Source: Streptomyces sp. NBC_00287
GTDB taxonomy: Bacteria; Actinomycetota; Actinomycetes; Streptomycetales; Streptomycetaceae
DNA length: 64,000 bases
Assembly (NCBI RefSeq): GCF_036173105.1
Contig: NZ_CP108053.1
Span: 7,316,001-7,380,000, forward strand
Direction of reading: 5' to 3'
Shown: piece by piece, positions 8,305 through 16,728 of the stretch
How positions within the stretch are numbered: position 1 is the first letter of the stretch
Layout: every line of letters starts with the position of its first letter
Translations under genes and position numbers: made by a program
Notes under the pieces: model-generated
Database searches by the model: none
Told to the model about the DNA's origin: nothing
The model's input: the letters and a program-made list of their open reading frames with translations, nothing else

Positions 8305-9539
8305 TCGCCTCGCCCCTTCCCCGTCGTACGGACCGGCAGCACCCCGCGCCGGGCCAGCAGCCACAGCAGCGGATCCTCCACCCGTATCGGCTGCGGCCCC
8401 GACTTGGGCGCGTCCGCGGGCGAGTCGGCGGGCGGCGGCGCACCCAGCGCCGACAGCCCGAAGAGCGACAACTCCGCGAAGTCCAGCTCCAGTTGTCGCA
8501 CCAGAGCGCCCGAGTCCCACTCCGCCATCAGCGCGCGGACCTCTTCGTGCGCGGCGAGCCGGTCGTCCTCGTCGAACTTCCCGTCCGGGTGGGCGGCGTT
8601 GCGCAGCAGCGGCGAGTGCGGATCGAGTAGCGGCTTGAGCATGTCCGTCTTGGTCACGGCCACCGCGATCGGTGTGGACACCCGCCCGCGCGATCCGCCC
8701 TTGCCGTGGGCGCGCAGCCGGCGTGCGAGGTCGGCGGCGATCTGCTGCGGCGGGGTCTCCACCACGGGCAGCGGGGGTCCGTCGTGGACGGGCAACCGGT
8801 CGCGTACGGAGCCGAGTTGGAGCGGGTCGACCAACAGGACGATGCCGTCCGCGGCGCTGAGATAGCGGGTATAACGGTCCATCGCCTCGGCGCCCGCGAG
8901 ATCCTCGCCCGCCGCATCGAAGAACACCAGCGCGGTGTGCCGGGTGCCCGAGCCGAAGCGCCCGCGCCGGGGCACGCTGAGCCGGTACAGCAGCGGATCG
9001 TTGAAGCCGAGGGCGGCCGGTCTGGTGGCGTCCGGCAACCGCAGCCGCTCGTAGAGGTCCTCCGCCATCTCCCGGTCCCGCTGCTGGGTGCTCTGCCCCA
9101 TGGCGGCCAGCGAGGCGTGGTAGGCCTGTCCGACGCGGTGGTTCAACTCGTTGACCAGGACCGCGGCGTAGGTGCTCTTGCCGGAGGCCTTCGCGCCGAC
9201 CAGCGCGATGATCCGGCTGTCCTGGTCGCAGTAGTCGCTCGGCAGGTCGCTGTGGCAGGTCCCGCACACCCGGGTCGTGGTGCCCACCCCGCACCCCGGG
9301 CACGGCACACTGCTGCCCGCGCCGAACCGCCACCTGGCCCTGCGGTCCGGTATGAACACCGGCCCGCGCATCCGGGCGCCCGGCGGCACCCCCGGACCCA
9401 TGAACCCGGCCCAGACGTCGTCGCGTTCGGGCCCGCAGGGCGTCCCGCCGCGCACCCCGGTCGGGCTCATCAGACAGCGGTACGGCAGCTTCGCGGCGGA
9501 GGAGCGGGCGAAGCAGTAGGGGCAGATCACAGTCGTCAT
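8301..9539 (-). CDS. Zinc-ribbon GTPase-like protein (DO-GTPase1-like)
   Basis: A 412-aa soluble P-loop protein. N-terminal zinc-binding pairs are CPYC (6-9), CPGC (80-83) and CGTC (92-95). Walker A is GAKASGKS (115-122), the G3-like motif is FFDAAGEDL, and VTKTD is the G4-type base-recognition motif. The C-terminal part returns to a short helical domain ending in LLWLLARRGVLPV; the membrane-anchored GTPase has a similar end (PVLWLLAVSGLG), which supports common ancestry. It starts 3 bases after the 701-aa gene stops and overlaps the GAP1-like gene by 4 bases. Probably a nucleotide-dependent switch regulated by the GAP1-like partner (family inference). Confidence 0.8.
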   Translation of the reverse strand: MTTVICPYCFARSSAAKLPYRCLMSPTGVRGGTPCGPERDDVWAGFMGPGVPPGARMRGPVFIPDRRARWRFGAGSSVPCPGCGVGTTTRVCGTCHSDLPSDYCDQDSRIIALVGAKASGKSTYAAVLVNELNHRVGQAYHASLAAMGQSTQQRDREMAEDLYERLRLPDATRPAALGFNDPLLYRLSVPRRGRFGSGTRHTALVFFDAAGEDLAGAEAMDRYTRYLSAADGIVLLVDPLQLGSVRDRLPVHDGPPLPVVETPPQQIAADLARRLRAHGKGGSRGRVSTPIAVAVTKTDMLKPLLDPHSPLLRNAAHPDGKFDEDDRLAAHEEVRALMAEWDSGALVRQLELDFAELSLFGLSALGAPPPADSPADAPKSGPQPIRVEDPLLWLLARRGVLPVRTTGKGRGE

Positions 9540-9542
9540 GGC

Positions 9543-11648
9543 TCAGCGCACCACCAGGGTCGCGGGGGACGGTTCTTCAAGGCGTACGGCGGCCGCGTAC
9601 TCGCCCAGCAGGAAGCCGCGCAGGGTGTACGGGACCGGGCAGGGCGCGGCCGGCAGCTCCTGCTCGACCGTGCCGTGCCGGGTCAGGTCGGCACCGGGGA
9701 TGCGCAGCACCGTCGTCCCGTCGGTGGCGCTGCGCGGGCGCAGGGTGCCGCTGCGCGCGACGCACACGAACTCCGGGACGTCCGGGCCGTACTCCTCGGC
9801 GGGGGCGGAGAGGGTGACGCGTAGCAGCGTACGGCTCCCACCCTTGAACCGGCGCCGGTGGCGCACGAGTTGATACCCGATGGAGGTGTCGGGCGGCAGC
9901 GCGGTCTCGGCGCCGGCCGCCGCCACGACGACGGCTCCGGGCACCTGCGGCACGACCGCCGCGCGGATCCGCACCCCGCGCGGCCCGACCGGAAGCCGCA
10001 GCCCGCCGCGCCGGTACGCATGGGCGGTGACGGTCCGCTCACCGCCGCCGTCCGGGCCGTCCCACACGACCGTGAGATGACTCGTGCCGTCGGGCCAGTC
10101 CAGCGAGACCAGGGCGGCACCGTGGGGCAGCCGCCGGGCGGTGAGACCGGTCACCGGCGGGAGCACCTCGACATCGACTGTGGGTCCGGCCAGGGCACGG
10201 TCGCCCAGTACGGCGACGGCGGCCACGCGCGTGTGCCCGGCGGGCGGTACGAGGATCGCGGGCGGGAGCTCGGCGGTGCGCAACTCCGTCGCCGGCGGCG
10301 GTACCCGGCCCGGCCACACCACCAGGCGGACCTCGGCTTCCTGTCCCCCTCCGGTCCAGTCGAACCGTACGGTGTCGCCTTCGGGTGTGGCGGTGAGGGT
10401 GCGGACCGGCTCGGGCCAGGGGTGGACGGTGTGGGTGGCGGCGACGCCCGGAGAGGGCACCAACTGACCGTCGGGCGCCCGGTAGTGGCACACGACCCGG
10501 AACGTGTGGCGGCCGACCGGCAGCCCGGCCGCCGTGAAGCTGTCGGTGCGGGCCTCCACCCGAACGGTCGTACCGTCCGGACCCGTGCGGTCCACCGTCA
10601 CCTCTTCGGCGCCCGGCGGCTTTCGCCAGGTCCCCCTGATCCGCTCCGGACCGTCGGTCAGCGTCAGCCCGGTCACCTCCGGTGCGTAGAGCACCCGGTG
10701 GGACACGAGCGGGGGCCCGGTCACGCGTCCGTTCTCCAGCGGCAGGGCGGCGTAGCGGACGGTCGTGCCCAGGGGGACGGCCGTGTCCTGCCGCTCGGGC
10801 ACCTCGCGCACCCGGGCCGCGCCGTCCTCGGTGCGGTACAGACACAGCAGCCGCCAGTCGGTGTCGGCCCGCTCCCAGGTCAACTCGACGCCGTTCGAAG
10901 AGAGTTCGGTCCGCAGGAAGGCCGCCTGCTCCGGCCGGTGGACGCGCACCAGACCGCGCAGGGCCCGCCGGTCGTCCGCCGCGAGATCCAGCGCGAGCAG
11001 GTAGTGATCGCTCGCGGTGTCCGTCCCACCGCGCCCCTCCGCGCGCCGCGCCGCCGTCAGCGCGGTGTCGACCGCCGCCGCGCGCGCCGCCAGCGCGAGC
11101 CGCAGGCGCTCCACCTCCGGGTCGCCCTTCGGTAACCGCTCCAACAGGGCGCGCGCCCGGTGCATACGGCGGTGCTGCCAGGCATCGGCGAGGGATTCGG
11201 CGGCGTCGCGCTGCCGCCGGTCGAGGGTGGCCCGGTGGCGGGAGGCCGCGAGCAGTCCGGCCGTCTCGTCGGGGTGGACGCCCAGGTCCTGGACGGTGCC
11301 GGGTCCGTCCTGGAGCAGGCAGATCAGCTGGTAGAGCACGACCCGGCGGGGTGCCTGCGGATCACGTCGGTGCAGCGCCGCCAGGAGCCGGGCGACGGAG
11401 GCTCCGGAACGGGCGAGTTCGTCCAGCAGATGGCCGTCCACCCGGCGCCGGCCGCGTCCGGCGGGGACATAGAGACCGTCGAGGACCCGTAGGCCGCCGT
11501 CCGGGGCGAGGGCCTCGCCGAGGTGCCGTAACCCCGCCGCGTGCTGGGCGGCGGCGAGTTCGGCGTAGCCGGGCACGAGTGGTGCCAGCGGCAGCCCGGA
11601 CAAGGCCTGCGGTAAGCCCAAGTGGTGCCCGAACTCACGACCAGCCAC
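9543..11648 (-). CDS. 701-aa protein with helical N-terminus and repeated beta-sandwich domains; first gene of the GTPase/TerY operon
   Basis: The first gene of the operon. I chose GTG 11648 because GGGGGAG lies about 9 bases before it; a downstream GTG at 11576 is an alternative. Residues 1-260 are helical and Arg/Ala-rich (DSLADAWQ-type repeats, RALLERLPKG). From about 290 to 620 there are three or four fibronectin-like beta-sandwich segments, each opening with a variant of VTGLTLTDGPERIRGTW, VRTLTATPEGDTVRFDW or VTGLTARRLPHGAALVSLDW. A last beta domain ends in GEYAAAVRL. There is no signal peptide, so it is intracellular. Such modules suggest protein-protein or ligand recognition and make it the best candidate for the sensor or effector of the system (inference). 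No family was recognised. Confidence 0.75.
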   Translation of the reverse strand: MAGREFGHHLGLPQALSGLPLAPLVPGYAELAAAQHAAGLRHLGEALAPDGGLRVLDGLYVPAGRGRRRVDGHLLDELARSGASVARLLAALHRRDPQAPRRVVLYQLICLLQDGPGTVQDLGVHPDETAGLLAASRHRATLDRRQRDAAESLADAWQHRRMHRARALLERLPKGDPEVERLRLALAARAAAVDTALTAARRAEGRGGTDTASDHYLLALDLAADDRRALRGLVRVHRPEQAAFLRTELSSNGVELTWERADTDWRLLCLYRTEDGAARVREVPERQDTAVPLGTTVRYAALPLENGRVTGPPLVSHRVLYAPEVTGLTLTDGPERIRGTWRKPPGAEEVTVDRTGPDGTTVRVEARTDSFTAAGLPVGRHTFRVVCHYRAPDGQLVPSPGVAATHTVHPWPEPVRTLTATPEGDTVRFDWTGGGQEAEVRLVVWPGRVPPPATELRTAELPPAILVPPAGHTRVAAVAVLGDRALAGPTVDVEVLPPVTGLTARRLPHGAALVSLDWPDGTSHLTVVWDGPDGGGERTVTAHAYRRGGLRLPVGPRGVRIRAAVVPQVPGAVVVAAAGAETALPPDTSIGYQLVRHRRRFKGGSRTLLRVTLSAPAEEYGPDVPEFVCVARSGTLRPRSATDGTTVLRIPGADLTRHGTVEQELPAAPCPVPYTLRGFLLGEYAAAVRLEEPSPATLVVR

Positions 11649-11740
11649 CGGTGCCGCTCTCCCCCCGCTCGTCTTCGGGGGACCATCCCAGCAGAACAGC
11701 CGGGCGGGAGGGAGACTTTTACCGAATCCACCCAGGCCCG

Positions 11741-12472
11741 TCAGGCACCGACCGCCGCCAGCACCGGCACACGGGCCTCGTCGTACCGCTCCAGCAGCAC
11801 GCGTGCCACTTCCGGCGCCGGGCCGAGCACATCGGCCAGTACGTCGGCCTCGGTGGCGCCCCGCGCGATGCGGTCCGGCAGGAAGCCCGGCGCGAGGACG
11901 TACGGCGCGACGGCCACCCGCTCGCAGCCGAGGGCACGCAGTTCCCGTACCGCGTCCTCGGTGCGGGGCAGGGATGCGGAGGCGAACGCGGGCCGCACGG
12001 CGCACCAACCGGTGTGCCGCCACTCCCGCGCGATTGCTGCGATCACCGCGCTCGCCTCCGGGTCAGTGGACCCCGCCGAGGCCAGTACGACCCCGATCGA
12101 GGACTTGTCGGCGGGCGTGAGACCCGCCTCGTACAGCCGCCGCTCCAGCGCCGTGAGCAGCAGCGGGGAGGGGCCGAGCACCTCCGCCTGCTGGATCCTG
12201 AGCTGCGGGGGCGCGTCCCGCAGGACCGCGGGGATGTCCGCCTTGGCGTGGAAGGCGCGGGTCAGCAGCAGCGGCAGCGCCACGACATCGCGTACGCCCT
12301 GTGCCGCCAGCGATTCCAGCACGCCCTGCACCGAGGGGATGTTGAAGTCCAGGAAGCCGGTCTCCACCCGCAGTCCGGGCCGCATCGCGCGCACGCGCCG
12401 TACGAGGGCGTGCACGGTCGCGGCGTGCCGCGGGTCGCGGCTGCCGTGGGCGATGACGAGAAGAACCGGCAT
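11741..12472 (-). CDS. Sirohydrochlorin chelatase (CbiX-like)
   Basis: A 243-aa chelatase of the CbiX/SirB type with two repeated halves. The signature AHGSRDPRHAA opens the first half, and LPLLLTRAFHAKADIP carries the second metal-ligand histidine. It inserts metal (probably Fe2+) into sirohydrochlorin to make siroheme, the cofactor of the sulfite reductase encoded in the same operon. The ATG at 12472 is 8 bases after the permease stop, so it is the last gene of the sulfur operon. The second half (VVLASAGSTDPEASAV) keeps the fold but loses the HGS histidine, as is usual in two-domain chelatases. Confidence 0.88.
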   Translation of the reverse strand: MPVLLVIAHGSRDPRHAATVHALVRRVRAMRPGLRVETGFLDFNIPSVQGVLESLAAQGVRDVVALPLLLTRAFHAKADIPAVLRDAPPQLRIQQAEVLGPSPLLLTALERRLYEAGLTPADKSSIGVVLASAGSTDPEASAVIAAIAREWRHTGWCAVRPAFASASLPRTEDAVRELRALGCERVAVAPYVLAPGFLPDRIARGATEADVLADVLGPAPEVARVLLERYDEARVPVLAAVGA

Positions 12473-12480
12473 GAGGTACC

Positions 12481-13353
12481 TCAGCCCCTCGCCAGCAGAC
12501 CGCGGCTGCGCAGCACCCACCGCTCCAGCGGGCTGAAGATCAGCAGGTCGATGGCGATGCCGACGAGCAGGATCAGGAAGATCGCCAGGAACACCTGGGA
12601 CATGCTGGCGTTGTTGCGGCCGTTCTCCAGCAACTGGCCGAGGCCCACGCCCAGATCGGGGGAGGAGGCGATGATCTCGGCGGCCATCAGCGAGCGCCAG
12701 GAGAACGCCCAGCCCTGCTTCAGACCCGCCAGATAGCCCGGCAGCGCGCCCGGCATCACGATGTGCCAGGTGCCCTTCATACCGGTCGCGCCCAGCGTCC
12801 GCCCCGCACGCAGGAACAGCGGCGGGATCTGGTCGATGCCCGCGACCAGGCCGTTGGCGATGGAGGGGACCGCGCCGAGCAGGATGACGGCGTACATCAT
12901 CGAGTTGTTCAGACCCAGCCACAGCACGGCCGGCGGCACCCAGGCCACCGACGGCAGCGACTGCAGACCGGAGAGGATCGGGCCTATCGCGGCCCGGATG
13001 AACTTCACCCGCGCGACCAGCAGACCCAGGGGCGTGCCGATGGCGAGGGCGAGGAGGAAGCCGAGCAGGCCGCGGCTGACGCTGGTCCAGATGTAGTCGA
13101 AGAGCGTGCCCTGGAGCCAGGCGGTGCGGACCTCGTCCCAGACGGCGGAGGGTGCGGGCAGCTTGTAGCTGGGGGCGACCTCGGCCCAGACCAGCACCTG
13201 CCACAGCACCAGCACGAGGGCGACGGCGGTGACCGGCGGCAGCACCCGGCGGACCAGCGTCTCGCGCAGGGGCGTGCGCGTGGTCTGGACCGTGTCGAGC
13301 GCGTCCAGGCCGGCTTCGAGCCCGGCGAGATCGGTGGTGTCAGTGCTGGCCAT
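12481..13353 (-). CDS. ABC transporter permease, sulfonate/taurine type
   Basis: A 290-aa integral membrane permease of the SsuC/TauC family. There are about six hydrophobic helices, and the ABC-contact loop is GATGMKGTWHIVMPGALPGYLAG (EAA loop, residues near 190-215). It forms the channel for sulfonates, sulfate esters or a similar sulfur source with the neighbouring ATPase and binding protein. I chose ATG 13353 because GGGGAG lies 10 bases upstream; an in-frame GTG at 13371 would add six residues. The start overlaps the ATPase gene by 14 bases, so expression is coupled. Confidence 0.87.
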   Translation of the reverse strand: MASTDTTDLAGLEAGLDALDTVQTTRTPLRETLVRRVLPPVTAVALVLVLWQVLVWAEVAPSYKLPAPSAVWDEVRTAWLQGTLFDYIWTSVSRGLLGFLLALAIGTPLGLLVARVKFIRAAIGPILSGLQSLPSVAWVPPAVLWLGLNNSMMYAVILLGAVPSIANGLVAGIDQIPPLFLRAGRTLGATGMKGTWHIVMPGALPGYLAGLKQGWAFSWRSLMAAEIIASSPDLGVGLGQLLENGRNNASMSQVFLAIFLILLVGIAIDLLIFSPLERWVLRSRGLLARG

Positions 13354-14128
13354 GGCGGCGGATCTCCCCACGCAGTTCTTCGGTGATCTCGACGGACAGC
13401 TCGGCGACCGCGCTGTCCTCGATACGGCGCGGATGCGGGATGCCGACGGTCCACTCCTTGGCGATGCGTCCGGGGCGGGAGGACAGCAGCACGACCCGCT
13501 GGGCGAGCCGTACGGCCTCGCGGACGTTGTGGGTCACGAACAGCACGGACAGGCCGGTCTCGCGCCAGATCCGGGTCAGCTCGTCATGCAGGACGTCCCG
13601 GGTGATCGCGTCCAGCGCCGCGAACGGCTCGTCCATCAGCAGCAGCTTGCTGTCCTGCGCCAACGCGCGGGCCAGCGCGACGCGCTGCCGCATACCGCCC
13701 GAGAGTTCGTGCACCCGCTTGCCGTATGCCCCGCCCAGCCGAACCAGGTCCAGCAGTTCCTCGGCACGGCCGCGCCGCTCGGCCTTGGGAACCCCCCGCA
13801 GCTTCAGGGCGAGTTCGATGTTCTTGCCCGCGGTCAGCCACGGGAACAGAGCGTGCTCCTGGAACATCAGCGCCGGGCGCCCGTCGGTCGTGATGGCGCC
13901 CGCGCTCGGCCTGTCCAGACCGGCGACCAGGTTGAGCAGCGTCGACTTGCCGCAGCCGGAGGCCCCGAGGAGCGTGACGAACTCGCCCGGCGCGACATCG
14001 AGAGTGATGTCGTCGAGGACGAGCTGCTGCCCGGCCGGGCCGGCGAAGGACTTCGATACGTGGTCGATGCGCGCGGCGTGCTCCACGGACGTATCCGTGT
14101 CGGCGGCCTTGGCGAGGGCGGTTGCCAT
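13340..14128 (-). CDS. ABC transporter ATP-binding protein, sulfonate/taurine type
   Basis: A 262-aa ATPase of the SsuB/TauB type. Walker A is GASGCGKST, the signature is LSGGMRQRVALARAL, Walker B is LLLMDEPFAALD, and the switch histidine is in FVTHNVREAVRLA. The ATG at 14128 has AGGAGGTGACGACC directly before it, a very strong ribosome site, so it is preferred over ATG 14152. It powers uptake through the adjoining permease. It sits 37 bases downstream of the binding-protein gene in the same operon. Confidence 0.9.
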   Translation of the reverse strand: MATALAKAADTDTSVEHAARIDHVSKSFAGPAGQQLVLDDITLDVAPGEFVTLLGASGCGKSTLLNLVAGLDRPSAGAITTDGRPALMFQEHALFPWLTAGKNIELALKLRGVPKAERRGRAEELLDLVRLGGAYGKRVHELSGGMRQRVALARALAQDSKLLLMDEPFAALDAITRDVLHDELTRIWRETGLSVLFVTHNVREAVRLAQRVVLLSSRPGRIAKEWTVGIPHPRRIEDSAVAELSVEITEELRGEIRRHGQH

Positions 14129-14165
14129 GGTCGTCACCTCCTGGGAACTCATCTGGACTCGTGGC

Positions 14166-15269
14166 TCACTTGACGCCGAGGCCGGCGTCGTCGGCCTCGG
14201 GTGCGCCCTCGGCTTTGAGGACCCTGTTCAGCGGTGTCAGGTCGTAGATTCCGGTCAGGTCCGGCTGCTCCAGCAGGCCCGCCTTGACCGCGTGCTGCGC
14301 CTGCGCGTCGAGCGTGGCCGCCAGCGGATCGTCGGTGAACTCGATGGACGGCCAGGCCTGGTCGATGACCTCGGCGGGCAGCGCCTTGCCGGTGTCCGCC
14401 GCCAACTGCGCGTTGGCCGCGGCCTTCGCCTGCTGAGGATTGGTGTTGATCCACTTGTTGGCCTCGACGGAGGCCTTGAGCACGGCCTCGACGGCCTTCG
14501 GGTGCTCCTTGAGGAACTCCTGCCGGACGATGACGTTCGTGATCACGAACCTCTTGTCCGGCCACAGGGAGGCCTCGTCCAGCAGCACCTTGCCGCTCTC
14601 GGCGACCAGCTTCGACGCGGTCGGCTCCGGCACCCACGCGCCGTCGATCGAGCCGGACTGGTAGAGATCGGGCGTGACCTTGTTGTCGGAGCGGACGACG
14701 GACACATCACCCTCGCCGCTCTGCGCGTCGACCTTCCAGCCCTGCTCGGCGACCCAGTTGAGGAACGCCACGTCCTGCGTATTGCCGAGCTGCGGAGTGG
14801 CGATCCGCTTCCCCTTGACGTCCTTCAGGGACTTGATCTTCTCGGGGTTCACGACCAGCTTCACACCACCGGACGCGGACCCGGAGATGATCCGCAGGTT
14901 GGTGCCGTCCGCCTTGACGTACCCGTTGATCGCGGGCGAGGGCCCGATCCACCCGATGTCGACGGACCCCGAGTTCAGCGCCTCGATCTCGGAGGGACCG
15001 GCGTTGAACTCCGACCACTGCGCCTCCGTACCGCCCAGCTGCTTCTGGACGATCCCCTCGTGCCGACCCACCAGCGCGGTGGCATGCGTGAGGTTCCCGA
15101 AGTAGCCGATCCGCACCGAGTCCAGACCGTCGACCTTCGCCGCCCCCGGTATCGCGTGCTCGGTGTTCTCCACGGCCTGGGAGCCGTAGCCGCACGCGGC
15201 CGCGAGCGCCAGCAGCGGCAGCACGGCCAGTACCGCGAGGGTACGGCGCAGGGCGGGGATGGCAGGCAC
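14166..15269 (-). CDS. ABC transporter substrate-binding lipoprotein, sulfonate-type
   Basis: A 367-aa lipoprotein. The signal ends in LALAAACG, with C26 as the lipidated residue. The mature part is an SsuA/TauA/NMT1-type binding protein: RIGYFGNLTHATALVGRHEG, VDIGWIGPSPAINGY, ATPQLGNTQDVAFL, and DGAWVPEPTASKLV. It binds a sulfur-containing organic acid outside the membrane; the exact ligand cannot be read from the sequence. It belongs to the cys operon and is 128 bases downstream of cysN. A very short reading frame with a late cysteine codon lies in that gap. Confidence 0.87.
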   Translation of the reverse strand: MPAIPALRRTLAVLAVLPLLALAAACGYGSQAVENTEHAIPGAAKVDGLDSVRIGYFGNLTHATALVGRHEGIVQKQLGGTEAQWSEFNAGPSEIEALNSGSVDIGWIGPSPAINGYVKADGTNLRIISGSASGGVKLVVNPEKIKSLKDVKGKRIATPQLGNTQDVAFLNWVAEQGWKVDAQSGEGDVSVVRSDNKVTPDLYQSGSIDGAWVPEPTASKLVAESGKVLLDEASLWPDKRFVITNVIVRQEFLKEHPKAVEAVLKASVEANKWINTNPQQAKAAANAQLAADTGKALPAEVIDQAWPSIEFTDDPLAATLDAQAQHAVKAGLLEQPDLTGIYDLTPLNRVLKAEGAPEADDAGLGVK

Positions 15270-15350
15270 GGGAGGGGTTCCTCTCGGTGGCCCGGCTCTG
15301 ACGCCCTTACCGAGCGTGGCCGGGAATACGGCAGATGTACGAGTACGGGG

Positions 15351-15395
15351 TCAGCGCGGACATCGCTGCACCCCGGCCTCCGAGGTCGAGTTCAT
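15351..15395 (-). CDS. Possible 14-aa cysteine-type leader peptide between cysN and the sulfonate importer
   Basis: The frame begins with ATG three bases after the cysN stop and reads MNSTSEAGVQRCPR before TGA. Its end (RCPR) is similar to the end of the leader peptide in front of sulfite reductase (CPAR). Stalling at the late cysteine codon could adjust importer expression. The ribosome site is weak (GGGAC some 14 bases upstream), and one cysteine in 14 residues is little evidence, so this may be chance. Confidence 0.25.
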   Translation of the reverse strand: MNSTSEAGVQRCPR

Positions 15396-15397
15396 GG

Positions 15398-16726
15398 TCA
15401 GAAGTCCCAACCGTCGTCCTCGGCCTCGTCCTTGACGGGCTCCGGGGAGGCGAAGGACTCGCCGACCATGCCGGCGGTGAGCGTCGTACCGTCGCTCGGG
15501 TCGATCAGGATGAACGAACCCGTGCGCCGCGAGTCGGCGTAGGAGTCGACCGGCAGCGGCTCGGCGGTACGGATCTTCACGCGGCCGATGTCGTTGGCGA
15601 CGAGGTGTCCCGGGTGCGGATGCAGGGACAGGTCGTCCAGCGTGAGCCGGGACGGGATGTCCTTCACGATCGCCTTGACCGTGCGCGTGCCGTGCTTGAG
15701 CAGCACCCGGTGGCCGACGGTGAGCGGGGCGTCGGCGACATGGCAGACCGTCGCCTCGATGTCCTGCGTGGTCGCCGGGGCGTCCTTGGTCGGCACCAGC
15801 AGGTCGCCGCGCGAGATGTCGATGTCGTCCTCCAGCCGGACGGTCACCGACTGCGTGGTCCACGCGATGCCGACCGGCTTGCCGAGCAGATCGATGCCGG
15901 AGATCTTCGACGTACGGCCCGACGGCAGCACGGTCACCTGCTCGCCGACACGGAACGAACCGGCGGCGATCTGACCGGCGTAACCCCGGTAGTCGGGGTG
16001 CTCCGCGGTCTGCGGGCGGATCACGTACTGCACGGGCAGCCGCGCGTGGCAGTGGCTCAGATCGTGGATGACCGGGACGGTCTCCAGGTGCTCCAGCACC
16101 GTCGGGCCGCCGTACCAGTCCATGTTGGCGGACGGCTCCACGACGTTGTCACCGGCGAGCGCCGAGATCGGGATCGCGGTGACCTCCGGGACGCCCAGTT
16201 CGAGCGCGTACGCCGTGAACTCCTCGGCGATGGCGGCGAACACGGACTCCTGGTAGTCGACCAGGTCCATCTTGTTGACGGCGAGGACCACATGCGGGAC
16301 GCGCAGCAGCGCGGCCAGCGCGGCATGCCGGCGGGTCTGCTCGACGACGCCGTTGCGGGCGTCGATCAGGATCACCGTCAGCTCGGCCGTGGAGGCGCCG
16401 GTGACCATGTTCCGCGTGTACTGCACATGCCCCGGGGTGTCGGCGAGGATGAACCGGCGCCGGGGGGTGGCGAAGTAGCGGTAGGCGACATCGATGGTGA
16501 TGCCCTGCTCCCGCTCGGCGCGCAGACCGTCGGTCAGCAGCGCCAGGTCGGGGGCCTCCTGGCCGCGGTTGCGGGAGGCGTGCTCGACGGCCTCCAGCTG
16601 GTCGGTCAGCACCGACTTGGAGTCGTGCAGCAGCCGCCCGACGAGCGTGGACTTGCCGTCGTCGACGGAGCCCGCGGTGGCGAAACGCAGAAGGGTCGTC
16701 TCGGAGAGTTCCGTGGTCGTGCTCAT
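15398..16726 (-). CDS. cysN: Sulfate adenylyltransferase large subunit (ATP sulfurylase GTPase)
   Basis: A 442-aa EF-Tu-like GTPase. G1 is GSVDDGKSTLVGRLLHDSK, G3 is DTPGHVQYTRNM, and G4 is NKMDLV. Beta-barrel domains 2 and 3 follow. With CysD it couples GTP hydrolysis to the formation of adenylylsulfate (APS) from sulfate and ATP. There is no C-terminal APS kinase domain, in agreement with the separate cysC gene. It starts 2 bases after the cysD stop. Confidence 0.96.
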   Translation of the reverse strand: MSTTTELSETTLLRFATAGSVDDGKSTLVGRLLHDSKSVLTDQLEAVEHASRNRGQEAPDLALLTDGLRAEREQGITIDVAYRYFATPRRRFILADTPGHVQYTRNMVTGASTAELTVILIDARNGVVEQTRRHAALAALLRVPHVVLAVNKMDLVDYQESVFAAIAEEFTAYALELGVPEVTAIPISALAGDNVVEPSANMDWYGGPTVLEHLETVPVIHDLSHCHARLPVQYVIRPQTAEHPDYRGYAGQIAAGSFRVGEQVTVLPSGRTSKISGIDLLGKPVGIAWTTQSVTVRLEDDIDISRGDLLVPTKDAPATTQDIEATVCHVADAPLTVGHRVLLKHGTRTVKAIVKDIPSRLTLDDLSLHPHPGHLVANDIGRVKIRTAEPLPVDSYADSRRTGSFILIDPSDGTTLTAGMVGESFASPEPVKDEAEDDGWDF

Positions 16727-16728
16727 GC

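Noticed and set aside
11649..11740. Separate small gene before the GTPase/TerY operon
   Set aside because: No start with ribosome site and codon bias; treated as promoter space of the operon.
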